64,000 bases of DNA from Streptomyces sp. NBC_00690 (GCF_036226685.1 NZ_CP109009.1:7777501-7841500); one strand, 5' to 3'; shown: positions 24,666-33,388, numbered from the stretch's first letter. The notes: generated from the sequence alone by a model not told the origin. Program-made: numbers and translations.

Positions 24666-25474
24666 GGCAGGTCACGCTCCTGCCAGACCTGGTCCATCTC
24701 CCCCAGCGCGGTCATGGCGTGCGCGATGGTCTCCCGGGTGATGGGCGCACCGCTGGCGTAGAGGGGGTCGTACCGGCTGAACGTGCGGGTTCCGCGGGCT
24801 TGGGCGAGCAGCGGGACCACCTCGTCCAGCAGGCGTGTGGCGACGCGGCGCTCGCGCTTGTCCTCTTCGACGCGGGCGGTGCGTTCGGCCCACGCGCCGG
24901 CGAGGGTGAGGTCGCCTTCGACGACTCGGTCGGCGAGTTCGGGGTCGGCTTCGCGCAGGCGGGCGAGTTGGACTTCGGCGCTGTTGGCCTTGGCCTTGTT
25001 CTCCTGGGCGGTGGCGTATGCCTCGTTCAGCCCGGTGGCACCGCTGATGACCGGGTCCACGAGGTCGGGGGCGTGTTGAAGAACGATGCTGGCCTTTCCT
25101 ACGGTGCCGAGCGAGACTCCCAGTTGTTCACTCAGTGAACGGGAGGAGCGTCCACTGAGTGGACGTTCGCTCTGTCCACTGAGTGAACAGGCTTTGGCTG
25201 TGATCATCGCGATTTGGCCCTTGGTGAGGTTGCGTCGGTGGACGTTCGCGGACAGGGCGTAGGCGCTGGGGTCGTCACCGTCGTAGGTGGTGTATGCGGG
25301 TTCGACGCCGGCGATCTCGCATGCCTTGAGGCGGTTGCGTCCGTCGATGATCCGGCCGTCGGTGTCGAGGACGATGGGATGCAGGAGACCCTTTGCCCTG
25401 ATGTCGTCGGCGAGGGCGTGGAGGTCCTCCTCGTCGAGGTCGGGGAAGAGAAGGATGGTCGGGTGGAAGTCGAT
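24662..25474 (-). CDS. parB: ParB-like DNA-binding protein, ATC or lost start codon
   Basis: A 270-residue ParB/Srx-fold protein. Near the N-terminus lie DLHALADDIRAKGLLHPIVL and GRIIDGRNRLKAC, the ParB box pattern. A helix-turn-helix follows (RRNLTKGQIAMITAKA, then EQLGVSLGTVGKASIVLQHA). No ATG, GTG or TTG is available upstream; an ATC at 25474 sits six bases after AGGAG. No ParA gene lies beside it, so it may regulate transcription or transfer rather than partition. Three in-frame 24-bp repeats encode LSG-type octapeptides just before the helix-turn-helix. Confidence 0.78.
   Translation of the reverse strand: MDFHPTILLFPDLDEEDLHALADDIRAKGLLHPIVLDTDGRIIDGRNRLKACEIAGVEPAYTTYDGDDPSAYALSANVHRRNLTKGQIAMITAKACSLSGQSERPLSGRSSRSLSEQLGVSLGTVGKASIVLQHAPDLVDPVISGATGLNEAYATAQENKAKANSAEVQLARLREADPELADRVVEGDLTLAGAWAERTARVEEDKRERRVATRLLDEVVPLLAQARGTRTFSRYDPLYASGAPITRETIAHAMTALGEMDQVWQERDLP
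25126..25188. repeat. Three 15-bp palindromes at 24-bp spacing inside parB
   Basis: GTTCACTCAGTGAAC (25126-25140), GTCCACTGAGTGGAC (25150-25164) and GTCCACTGAGTGAAC (25174-25188) start exactly 24 bases apart. The first two are perfect palindromes with one central base; the third has one mismatch. They code for an 8-residue repeat around LSG/LSE. The DNA symmetry is stronger than the peptide needs, so they may be binding sites, possibly for ParB itself. Confidence 0.6.
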
Positions 25475-25575
25475 CTGAAACTCCTGGGAATGGCGGGAAG
25501 GGGGGATGTGGTCCGAGTCCGGCAGGCAGGACAGAGGTCCGTACGTCGGGATTCGTGAACCTGCGAGCCGTGGAT

Positions 25576-27090
25576 CTAGTGCATGCGGGCGTCGGTGTCG
25601 AAGAGTTGTGCTTCGTGCGGGTGCAGAAGATGTTGAACGATGAAGGATCGTCCGGCGACCCGCCATAGGCCACGTCCCCGGTTGAGGTGGGCGATGGCCT
25701 GCGTTTCGACGCTGGTGAGGCCGAGGAGGGTGGCGGCTGCCTGGAGTTGGTCGTTTTCCTGGCGGTAGATGATGCGGGTGGAGCAGTCGGCGAGGAGTCC
25801 TTCGGCCAGCGCTCGTCCGCGGGACCCGGCATCGCCGGCGGTCAGGAGGTCGGACGGTCGGTGGATGACCATGAGGTTGGCGATGCCGAGGCCGCGGGAG
25901 AGTTTCCATTGGGCTTGCATGCGTTGCAGGAGTCCGGGGTGGCGCATGAGGCGCCAGGCTTCGTCGTAGACGATCCAGCGCCGTCCGCCGTTCGGGTCGG
26001 TGAGCGCGCTTTCCATCCAGGCGGAGGCGCAGGTCATGGCGAGGACGAGGGCGGTGTCGTCGCCGGATCCGCCGAGGCGGGACAGGTCGATGCTCAGCAT
26101 CGGCGAGCTGGGGTCGAAGGCGACGGTGGAGGGGGCGTCGAACATGCCGGCGAGGTCTCCGTGGACCATGCGGCGCAGTGCGTGGGCGAGGTCGCGGGCG
26201 GCGTCGCCGAGCCGCCCCGACAGGGCGCCGCCCGCGATATCCAGCAGGCCCGGGTTGTTGAGGGTGGTGGCGATGTCGCCGAGGAGCGGGGCCCGGCCTG
26301 CGCTTTCGGCTTGGCTCACGATGGTGTCGAGGGCGACATCCAGGGCGGTGTGCTCCATCGGCGCGAGGTCGCGGCCCAGCACGGTCCTCGCCAGTGACCC
26401 GAGGAGCAGGAGCCGGCGCTTGCGGATCTCGGTCGCCCATTCCTCTTCCGACACGCTGTTCGGCCGGGGGGCCGCGTCGAGGGGGTTGAGTTTGCCGGGC
26501 AGTCCGGGCCCGAGGGCGATGGTGGTGCCGCCGAGGACTTGCGCGACGGGCGTCCACTCGCCCTTTGGGTCGCAGGGGACGTAGACGCGGTAGCCGAAAG
26601 CGATGGATCGCAGCGCGAAGGACTTGGCGAGCGCGGACTTGCCCTGCCCGATCACCCCCGCGAGCAGGACGTTGGGGTTGGTGAAGCCCTCGATCTTCCC
26701 GTAGAGGGTGAAGGGATCGAAGCTGAAAGCAGCCTCCGCGTGGACGTCGCGGCCGATGTAGATGCCATCCGCGCCGAGCCCGCCCTCCGCCAAGAACGGA
26801 TACGCACCGGACGCGGTGGCGGTGGTCATACGGTGCGCGGGGAGCCTGAGCTTCGAGCCTCGGGCGGACGCGGGGCCCGGTCGTCCGCCTGCCCCATACA
26901 ACGGCGGTGGCATTTCTTCCTCGGCCGGTGTCGAACCGTCCGGGTGGGCGGTGGCGGCGGCGCGGGCTTGGGCGGTGGCTTCGGCGAGCTGGCGGCGGGC
27001 CTGTCTGCGGCCGGCGCGGTCCGTGCCGTGCGGGGTGAACAGCGGTGAAGCGGAGGCGCGGCGGGCGCGGCAAGAGGGCCGGTGGGACAT
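25576..27090 (-). CDS. virB4: VirB4/TraC-like conjugation ATPase
   Basis: A 504-residue ATPase of a type IV secretion-like system, acting at the inner face of the membrane to power mating-pair formation. Walker A is GVIGQGKS (145-152). Walker B is WIVYDEAW (about 375-382), followed by a RIIYRQENDQLQ segment typical of VirB4-type proteins. The first 85 residues are charged and disordered. An internal ATG at residue 88 is a possible alternative start. The next genes upstream are the SCO6880-like, TrbL-like and VirB8-like components. Confidence 0.88.
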   Translation of the reverse strand: MSHRPSCRARRASASPLFTPHGTDRAGRRQARRQLAEATAQARAAATAHPDGSTPAEEEMPPPLYGAGGRPGPASARGSKLRLPAHRMTTATASGAYPFLAEGGLGADGIYIGRDVHAEAAFSFDPFTLYGKIEGFTNPNVLLAGVIGQGKSALAKSFALRSIAFGYRVYVPCDPKGEWTPVAQVLGGTTIALGPGLPGKLNPLDAAPRPNSVSEEEWATEIRKRRLLLLGSLARTVLGRDLAPMEHTALDVALDTIVSQAESAGRAPLLGDIATTLNNPGLLDIAGGALSGRLGDAARDLAHALRRMVHGDLAGMFDAPSTVAFDPSSPMLSIDLSRLGGSGDDTALVLAMTCASAWMESALTDPNGGRRWIVYDEAWRLMRHPGLLQRMQAQWKLSRGLGIANLMVIHRPSDLLTAGDAGSRGRALAEGLLADCSTRIIYRQENDQLQAAATLLGLTSVETQAIAHLNRGRGLWRVAGRSFIVQHLLHPHEAQLFDTDARMH

Positions 27091-27116
27091 CTGGGGCTCG
27101 TTTCGGCGGGGTCTGC

Positions 27117-27548
27117 TCACGACGCACGGGTGAGGTCGGTGGGGGTGGTCCTGCGGCGGATCCTGTGTCCGGCGGCGAGGTGGCGCTGGCAGATGGTCAA
27201 CACCGGCGGGCCTTCCGGCAACGCCTGCGGATCGCAGTCCGTACTGCTGGCTTCCGGGCTGGTGGGGAGGGTGTGGAAGGCGTCGTGGACCTCTGCGGTG
27301 GCCTGCCATATCCGGGTGTGCGCGGCGGCGAGATGCCGTCCAGCGGTCGGGTGCGGGGGCCTGGTCTGCTCGGCGCACTGGTCGAGGAGCTGGTGCAGCG
27401 CGGTGAGATGAGCGTGCAAGGCGTCCAGATGGGACCGGCCGGGAGCCTGGCGTGCGGTGGGGCTCCCTGTGGTGAGGGCGCGGGCGTGGTGGCGAAGACC
27501 GGCGGTCGCGGCCCGCAAATAGGGGGATGCGTCGGGAGGAGAGCTCAT
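27117..27548 (-). CDS. Hypothetical protein in the transfer operon
   Basis: A 143-residue histidine-rich helical protein starting at ATG 27548, overlapping the SCO6880-like gene's stop as ATGA. Two helices are rich in H, A and L (HLDALHAHLTALHQLLDQCA). No signal peptide. It lies between the SCO6880-like and VirB4 genes, so it is probably a small accessory of the transfer apparatus, but I do not recognise the family. Confidence 0.6.
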   Translation of the reverse strand: MSSPPDASPYLRAATAGLRHHARALTTGSPTARQAPGRSHLDALHAHLTALHQLLDQCAEQTRPPHPTAGRHLAAAHTRIWQATAEVHDAFHTLPTSPEASSTDCDPQALPEGPPVLTICQRHLAAGHRIRRRTTPTDLTRAS

Positions 27549-28999
27549 AGGGCGATCCGGGCGAGAGGGAGGGCTGCGGTGGTGAAGGCGTCCGGCTGTT
27601 GAAAGTCCAACCGGCGGAGGTCGACTTGAGCGGACCCGGCGGCGGTCTCGATGGTCGCGCACGCGGCGTCCAGCGCGGCGTCGGTCGGGGCGCTCACGGT
27701 GAGCAGGCCGGTGAGGTCGACATCTGCATGCCCGGCGATCAACTGGCGTTCACGGGTTTTGGCGTCGGCGTACTCGATGGTGTCGGCCTCGGAGTCGACC
27801 ATGCCCCGGCGTCGGCGCTCGTTGGCGTCGGCGATGATCGTCGCCTTCGTGCGCTGGACGTCGCGTAGCGCTGCTTCCAGTGTTTTGGGCACATAGATGA
27901 GGGAGAGGCTGCGGCGCACTCCGGCGGTGAACATCAGCCCGTGCAAGAACCCGGCCGAGGTTTCGGTGCGAGGCCAGTTCTCGACCCAGTAGGTGGCGTG
28001 CCGCGCACTGTCGGTGATCACCCGATCCGCTTCTTCGACCTGAACGACCGGGCCCGCGGCTTCGGGGTGTGCTTCGGCTCGGCCGGTCTCGGACCACTGC
28101 TGCAGCCGGGACAGGGATTGCGGGTCGTAGGCGGTGCGGATGACGGCGGCGATCTCCGGCGCGGTGAGCCACCCGGCCACGGTCAGCCCCGCACCCCGTG
28201 CGGCCTGCGTCACGGAGGAGGTGGTCTGCTCCATCACCGTGAACGCGCCCGGCAACCCTCCACCCGCTTGGGAGACCAGCCGTTTGGCGGCTTTGAGGTC
28301 GAGGGAGATCACGAGGTAGGACTCGTGGGGGGCGGCGGCCGGTCCGGCGGATTCGACCAAGTCGCCATAGATCTGTCCGGCGACCGGGGTGTCGGGATGC
28401 CCCTGCTGGACCCAGTGTCGGGTGAGGGTGTCGCCGGAGTCGGGGACGGTGCGTTCCAGGACCTGGATGGCGGCGATGTGCCCGGTACGGGAAACACTGG
28501 CCAAGGCTCGGCCCCAGCCGCTGACGTTGGCGTTCTGCGTGGCGGGGTCGAGGAGCGCGAACGCTCTGCTGGAGATGCGGGCGACAGCGGTCAGCGTCTG
28601 GCGGTGCGGGTCGTGCACCGCGGCGGCCTCCGATCCATGCGGGGTGACGACCCGGAGCGATGCGGCGGTGCCGGGCAGGTGAAGAATGCCGTCCTGCCGA
28701 GGCCGGGACACCGGACGCGCGAGCCATCTCGTCTGCCCGGAGCGCCGCCGGAACAGGTAGCGCAGGACGATCGGGGCCCAGTCGATCAGAGAGCGGCCGG
28801 CGCGACGGATGAAGGTTAGACCGGCGACCGCCGCCCACACCGGGGTCAACAGCACCGCGCCGACCAGGCCGGTGGACACGACGGTCACCATCAACAGGGC
28901 GAGCGCGGCCGAGACCAAAGACAACTGCGGTAGCGACAGACCGAGGAGGATGCCGCGGCGCGAGCGGTGCGGAAACTTCACCGTCACCGGCGCTTGCAT
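27545..28999 (-). CDS. SCO6880/PrgI-like conjugation membrane protein
   Basis: A 484-residue protein with two N-terminal membrane helices after a basic start (LSLPQLSLVSAALALLMVTV). A long soluble domain follows with DPATQNANVSGWGRALASVS and VPKTLEAALRDVQRTKATII. This is the SCO6880-type protein of Streptomyces type IV-like systems; its N-terminus is PrgI-like. It probably works with VirB4 at the inner membrane. The ATG at 28999 lacks a clear ribosome-binding site, and TTG 29026 is an alternative. Confidence 0.82.
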   Translation of the reverse strand: MQAPVTVKFPHRSRRGILLGLSLPQLSLVSAALALLMVTVVSTGLVGAVLLTPVWAAVAGLTFIRRAGRSLIDWAPIVLRYLFRRRSGQTRWLARPVSRPRQDGILHLPGTAASLRVVTPHGSEAAAVHDPHRQTLTAVARISSRAFALLDPATQNANVSGWGRALASVSRTGHIAAIQVLERTVPDSGDTLTRHWVQQGHPDTPVAGQIYGDLVESAGPAAAPHESYLVISLDLKAAKRLVSQAGGGLPGAFTVMEQTTSSVTQAARGAGLTVAGWLTAPEIAAVIRTAYDPQSLSRLQQWSETGRAEAHPEAAGPVVQVEEADRVITDSARHATYWVENWPRTETSAGFLHGLMFTAGVRRSLSLIYVPKTLEAALRDVQRTKATIIADANERRRRGMVDSEADTIEYADAKTRERQLIAGHADVDLTGLLTVSAPTDAALDAACATIETAAGSAQVDLRRLDFQQPDAFTTAALPLARIAL

Positions 29000-29112
29000 T
29001 GTGGAAAGTTCAGACAAGACGGACAACCATTCCAGGACATGCGAGGGAGGAGCCGGGTGGAGCACGACAGGCTGTTCTGCCGTGCCCCACCCGACCGTTT
29101 CGGAGGAGCCGG

Positions 29113-30588
29113 TCAGGTGCCGGTGGGCGAAGGCGGCGGGCTCGCCGGCCCACTGGACGTACCCGGACCGGTACGAGGCGCGGTGTCCGGTGCGGGCGGT
29201 GCGCCCTGCGGGGGCGGCGGCGCGGTACTGGTCGGAGCACTCCGCGGCACGTACCCGGCGGGCGGCACCCCGGGAACGACAGACGCAGGCTGGCTGCTGC
29301 TGTCCTGGTCGGCGACCACTGGCGCGGGCGCGTCCTGCTGCCCGCCCGAGCCAGAACCAGTGCCAGAGTTGGGGCTGGAACTGTTACCTGGTCCCGGGCT
29401 CACGGGCGCTTCCTGGACGGCCTGCTCCACACCCTTGGCCATCGCGTCAGCGGCGGGCGATACACCGCCCAGCTGGCCGCTGCTCTGACCAGTCTGCTCA
29501 CCACCACTGCCACCACCTGCGGTGCTGGAGGAGGCGATATCGCCGGGGAAGGAGCCGTCGGCGAAGTCCGGGCCCTGCGGCGCGGCACTCCCAGCGCCCT
29601 CTGCGGCACCGGCTGCTCCGCCGGTACCGGCGGTCGCCGCCATCGAGGCGGCCTTCCGTCCCGCGCGTTCGGCGTGCTGCCGCGCCAGTTGGGCGCCGGC
29701 GCCGCCGGCGCGGTGGATGTCCTCACCGTTGGTGCCCTCGGCGGCCCAGTGCACGAACTTGAACGTGGCGTACGGGCAGAGCAGGACGAGCATCATGATG
29801 ACGATGCCTGCCATGACGTCGGAGAGCGCGGCGATCCCACCGTCGGCTTCGGTCTTGCCCATGGCGGACATGCCGAGGAGGAACACCACGGTCATCAGCA
29901 GTTTGGAGACGATGAGGGTGGCGGTGGCTTCGATCCAGCCGCGGCGCCACCGGCGGGTGGCCTCCCAGCCTCCGCCCGCCGCGGCGAACACCGCGAGGGT
30001 GACGAGGACGAGGATGCCGATCTTGCGGACCATCATCACGCACCAGTACAGGAACGCGCCGATCGCGGCGGCGAGAGCGGCGAACACCATCACCAGCCAA
30101 CCCAACCCGGTCAGGGCACCGATCTGATGCACCTTGACCATGCGCCGCACAGCGTCCTCGACACTGGTGTTCGCCGCTCGGAACAACCCGTCCGACAACG
30201 CGTCGGTGACCTCAATCGCAACAGTGGTCAGGGCGATGGCGGCGAACGCGAACAGCACACCACTGGCGGTGCCGGTGAACGCCTGGGCCAGCGCTTGCCC
30301 GTCCCGTTTCATCGCGGCCCGAATCAACTGGGCACAGAACGTGGCGACCAGGACGATCAACCCGATGGGCAGCAGCGTCTCGTAGTTGTCGCGAAACCAC
30401 GCGGCGTTCAAGTCGATGTTCGTGGTGGCGTTGACGGCGTCCGCCGCCAAATCAGTCGCCGCAGCGGCCAGTTCACCGGCGCTCTTGGCCATCCAGTTCC
30501 CGATCGCCGCGCCCGGGTCGGACACGAACTTCGCCGCGTCGATGACGCCGCACACCTTGTCCGCCAGGGGGAGTTCACAGAAATTCAT
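29113..30588 (-). CDS. TrbL/VirB6-like conjugation membrane protein
   Basis: A 491-residue polytopic protein starting at ATG 30588 after GAGGAGG. At least six hydrophobic segments lie between residues 70 and 285 (for example LLPIGLIVLVATFCAQLIRA and MTVVFLLGMSAM). A long Gly/Ser/Pro-rich cytoplasmic tail follows. This is the TrbL/VirB6 layout, forming the inner-membrane channel. The low-complexity tail of about 190 residues is longer than in classical TrbL. It sits between the SCO6880-like and VirB8-like genes. Confidence 0.82.
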   Translation of the reverse strand: MNFCELPLADKVCGVIDAAKFVSDPGAAIGNWMAKSAGELAAAATDLAADAVNATTNIDLNAAWFRDNYETLLPIGLIVLVATFCAQLIRAAMKRDGQALAQAFTGTASGVLFAFAAIALTTVAIEVTDALSDGLFRAANTSVEDAVRRMVKVHQIGALTGLGWLVMVFAALAAAIGAFLYWCVMMVRKIGILVLVTLAVFAAAGGGWEATRRWRRGWIEATATLIVSKLLMTVVFLLGMSAMGKTEADGGIAALSDVMAGIVIMMLVLLCPYATFKFVHWAAEGTNGEDIHRAGGAGAQLARQHAERAGRKAASMAATAGTGGAAGAAEGAGSAAPQGPDFADGSFPGDIASSSTAGGGSGGEQTGQSSGQLGGVSPAADAMAKGVEQAVQEAPVSPGPGNSSSPNSGTGSGSGGQQDAPAPVVADQDSSSQPASVVPGVPPAGYVPRSAPTSTAPPPPQGAPPAPDTAPRTGPGTSSGPASPPPSPTGT

Positions 30589-30612
30589 GGGGTAACGAAC
30601 CTCCTCTCAGGG

Positions 30613-31299
30613 TTATGGGGCGACGAGCGGCGCGATGGACACGAGCGCACAGTCCGTGGACGGGCGGCACTGGACGGCGAGGGTGACCGAACGGTCCTCC
30701 GCCCCGCCCCCACCGTCCTTCCAAGAGATCGTCTGCTTCCCGGTGACGGTGACGGCGTAGATGTACGCCTCACTCAGGGCGGTCGGGTTGTCGGCGAGGG
30801 CCTGCTTGAACGCCGACGGGAATCGGGCATCGCCGATCGTCGCGGTGGCGTGCTGCGCGTTGTCCCGCATCCGCGACCACAACACCGGAGCCGGCACCTG
30901 CGCCTGAACCTCGGCCCAGTCGCTGTACTGCACCTCGTCCGTCATCCACGCCCGCATCCCGGCCAGTTGCTGGTCACGGCTGGTGGTGCGGGTGTCGTAG
31001 GACCACAACATCGCGGCGGCAGACTTGCCGAAGGCCAGCGGGTCGGCGATCTGCGGCGGCAAGGCCACCGAGCCGCCGTCCGGGCCTGGCGACGGTTTGC
31101 CCTCCTTGGACGGGGCGGGGCTTGCCGGTGCCGTGGGTGAGGAAGCGATGCTGGATTGCTCGCTGCGGCCCAAGAGGTAGGCGGCGAGGCCAGCTGCGGC
31201 GACCAGGACGGCGAGTACGGCGGCCATGGTGGAGATGCGGCGGTTGGCCGACCAGCCGGCGGTGCGCTGGTGCAGGGCCGTGGTGCGGGATCGTCTCAT
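30613..31299 (-). CDS. VirB8-like conjugal transfer protein
   Basis: A 228-residue single-pass protein starting at ATG 31299. A basic N-terminus precedes one membrane helix (MAAVLAVLVAAAGLAAYLLG), a Ser/Pro linker and an extracytoplasmic domain. That domain has AMLWSYDTRTTSRDQQLAGM and a strand-rich end (SVTLAVQCRPSTDCALVSIA). Placement and topology match VirB8/TcpC-type bridging components of Gram-positive conjugation. The two C-terminal cysteines could form a disulphide. Its start is a few bases from the pilin-like gene's stop. Confidence 0.72.
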   Translation of the reverse strand: MRRSRTTALHQRTAGWSANRRISTMAAVLAVLVAAAGLAAYLLGRSEQSSIASSPTAPASPAPSKEGKPSPGPDGGSVALPPQIADPLAFGKSAAAMLWSYDTRTTSRDQQLAGMRAWMTDEVQYSDWAEVQAQVPAPVLWSRMRDNAQHATATIGDARFPSAFKQALADNPTALSEAYIYAVTVTGKQTISWKDGGGGAEDRSVTLAVQCRPSTDCALVSIAPLVAP

Positions 31300-31300
31300 G

Positions 31301-31609
31301 TCAGTCGACCTGCGTCCCCAGTGCGGAGAAGAAGGCGACGATGCCGTTCGCGGCGCCGAGGCCGAGCGCGGCTCCGGCACTCACCAACGCGCCCTTCTTG
31401 CCGTTGGCCTCGGCCTGGTGACCGCCGGAGTGGTGGCCCCAGGCCCACACCCCCAGCGAGACAGCCAGCGCGCCGACCACGGCGATGATGCCGAACATGT
31501 TGATGCTGCTGACGACGTTGCGGAGCACGTCGAGACCGGGCAACCCGCCTCCCTTCGGGGTGATGCCCGGGTCGAAGGCGAGATAGGTGACGCGGTCGGC
31601 GAGAGACAT
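31301..31609 (-). CDS. DUF6112-type pilin-like membrane protein
   Basis: A 102-residue protein starting at ATG 31609. Two hydrophobic helices (MFGIIAVVGALAVSLGVWAW and ALVSAGAALGLGAANGIVAF) flank a short charged loop (GHHSGGHQAEANGKKG). This is the VirB2-like two-helix pattern annotated as DUF6112 in Streptomyces. It probably forms part of the conjugative pore or pilus. AGGAG lies 13 bases upstream, which is long. Confidence 0.75.
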   Translation of the reverse strand: MSLADRVTYLAFDPGITPKGGGLPGLDVLRNVVSSINMFGIIAVVGALAVSLGVWAWGHHSGGHQAEANGKKGALVSAGAALGLGAANGIVAFFSALGTQVD

Positions 31610-31680
31610 GGCTATGGCGAAGCTCCTTGCATGACACAGACCACCCGGGTCTGCGGGAATCAGTGAAAGAGGGGAGGGAA

Positions 31681-31721
31681 GTGGGTTCGGCTGGACGCCG
31701 ACATCTGAAATCGGAACCCAC
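31681..31721. terminator. Hairpin between the NlpC gene and the pilin-like gene
   Basis: GTGGGTTC (31681-31688) and GAACCCAC (31714-31721) form a perfect stem around a 25-base loop, just downstream of the NlpC/P60 stop and upstream of the pilin-like gene. It could attenuate transcription inside the operon or stabilise the mRNA. Confidence 0.45.
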
Positions 31722-31737
31722 AAGGGGAGAAGGGGCG

Positions 31738-32859
31738 TCAGAGGACGCGGCGCACGCTGAGGATCTTGGTGTTTTTCACGGGCTCGATGCGGACGACGGT
31801 CCCGGTGCGGGGGGCGTTGATCAGGAGTCCTGAGCCCATGTAGAGGCTGACGTGCTCAGGGCGGGTGGCGGTGCCGCGGGAGAAGATCAGGTCACCCGGT
31901 TTCATGGCCTTGGGGGAGACGGCTGTGCCTTCGTTGACCTGGGTGTATGTGGTGCGGGTGAGGGTGACCCCGGCTGCCCGGTATGCCTGCTGGGTCAGGC
32001 TGGAGCAGTCGCAGCGGCCCATCGGGTCGGGTCCGCGGGGGTCGGTGCAGGTCCCGCCCCACTGGTAGGGGGTGCCGAGCTGCCCCATCGCCCAGGTGAT
32101 CGCCGTGCGCGCCCTCGGATCAGCGTCCTTGGGGATCGCGTATCCGACGGGTACGGCTCCGTCGGGGATCGGGCCGAAGCCGGAGCCGTCCTCGCCGGGC
32201 GCACACCCGGAACTACCGCCCCCGGCAGCCTCATCCGGCGTCTCCCCGGTGCCGTCGCCCTGGTCGGGCAGGATGGCGGTGATGGCCTTCTGCAGTGCAC
32301 GGGACAGTGGTTCCCACTGCGCGTACGCGTCCGGGTACCCGGATTTCTGGACGGCTTGGGCGGCTTGGGTGATGGTCATCTGCTGCCACCCGGCTGTGCC
32401 TAGCAGCCCTTCGTAGAACTTGGTGGAGGAGTAGACGGGGTCGCGGATCTGGTCGGGGGTGCCCCAGCCCATGCTCGGCCGCTGCTGGAACAACCCCAGG
32501 CTGTCTCGGTCGCCGTAGTCGAGGTTCCGCAGCCGGGATTCCTGCAAGGCGGTGGCCAGGGCCACGACCTGCCCGCGCTCTGGCACGTTCAGGGAGATGC
32601 CGGTGGCGACGATCGTCTTGGCGTGCGGGATCTGCTCGGCCGGGAGGTCGAGGCCCTCGACCGTGATGTCCTGGTCGGCGCCTGCGCCGCCGAGGATGGC
32701 CGCGACCTGCGCCGCGACCGCCTCGGCGTCGACATCCGTGGTGGTGCAGGAGGTGTTGTCGAGGGCGGCGCTGCTGCCGGACGCGACGACGACGGCGGTC
32801 CCGGCGAGGAGGAGGGGGGAGAGGCAGAAGACGCCGATGGCGGCGGCTGCGGCCTTCAA
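31738..32859 (-). CDS. NlpC/P60 peptidoglycan hydrolase with a transglycosylase-like domain
   Basis: A 373-residue exported protein that opens cell wall for the transfer channel, the VirB1-like role. It has a signal peptide (LKAAAAAIGVFCLSPLLLAG). A lysozyme-like region follows (VVALATALQESRLRNLDYGD, with LGLFQQRP). The C-terminal C40 domain has the catalytic cysteine in GRCDCSSLTQQAYRAAG and a histidine in RPEHVSLYMG. The TTG at 32859 is chosen because GGGAGG precedes it by nine bases and it overlaps the stop of a short upstream frame as TTGA. It is first in the transfer operon. Confidence 0.85.
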   Translation of the reverse strand: MKAAAAAIGVFCLSPLLLAGTAVVVASGSSAALDNTSCTTTDVDAEAVAAQVAAILGGAGADQDITVEGLDLPAEQIPHAKTIVATGISLNVPERGQVVALATALQESRLRNLDYGDRDSLGLFQQRPSMGWGTPDQIRDPVYSSTKFYEGLLGTAGWQQMTITQAAQAVQKSGYPDAYAQWEPLSRALQKAITAILPDQGDGTGETPDEAAGGGSSGCAPGEDGSGFGPIPDGAVPVGYAIPKDADPRARTAITWAMGQLGTPYQWGGTCTDPRGPDPMGRCDCSSLTQQAYRAAGVTLTRTTYTQVNEGTAVSPKAMKPGDLIFSRGTATRPEHVSLYMGSGLLINAPRTGTVVRIEPVKNTKILSVRRVL

Positions 32860-32927
32860 CCGGTGCCGCCTCCCGGAGCGTGCGGTTCGGCCGGTAGGCG
32901 GTGTTCGGACAGATTGGAGCGTGCCAC
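32856..32927 (-). CDS. Possible 23-residue leader peptide before the NlpC gene
   Basis: A GTG at 32927 follows GGGAG at good spacing. It opens a 23-codon frame (VARSNLSEHRLPAEPHAPGG, then GTG) whose TGA overlaps the TTG of the hydrolase gene as TTGA. It may be a coupling leader for the whole transfer operon. Alternatively it is the shifted true N-terminus of the hydrolase if one base is missing. Confidence 0.4.
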   Translation of the reverse strand: MARSNLSEHRLPAEPHAPGGGTG

Positions 32928-33159
32928 AGAGGTACTCCCTTGAAGTGAGGCCCGGTCGCGTGGTGTCCGGTGTGAGAGGCGCGAGCCGTGGCGGGGTGGG
33001 ACGGGGTGCGTCGTTGGGGTGGCTCTCCGGCGTACGAGTTGCCGCTCGTGCCTGGAGGGCGCCGGTCAGGTGGAACAGGGCATGGGAATAGCCAAGAGGG
33101 TGGGGAGGGGGATGGGCCTGCGGCGGTGTTCGCCGGGCACTTCCAAAACAGTAAGCCCA

Positions 33160-33243
33160 GATCCCCGGTTGGCGAAATAGTTCAGGAATCTGGGTCGCCG
33201 CTCGCGTATCGCATTCGGCGGCGATAGCGGTCAACCGGGGATC
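33160..33243. promoter_or_regulatory. Conserved operator/promoter motif, copy D (two inverted half-sites)
   Basis: GATCCCCGGTT at 33160-33170 is followed by GGCGAAAT as in copies B and C. Its exact reverse complement, AACCGGGGATC, lies at 33233-33243. A further imperfect stem (CCCAGATCC with GGAATCTGGG) surrounds the first half-site. It lies between the leftward transfer operon and the rightward methyltransferase gene, so it could control both. Confidence 0.58.
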
Positions 33244-33388
33244 GTGCCCTAGAGTTTTGGTATCTCCCCCTCGCTACCCGCCTCACACGCGGCCGTCCGC
33301 CCTGCCCGCATTCACCGAGCAAGGGCAGGCGGCGAGCAGGGTGCACCTCTCCCACCCTCATTCCCGACCCGAATCCTGGGGTATCCCT

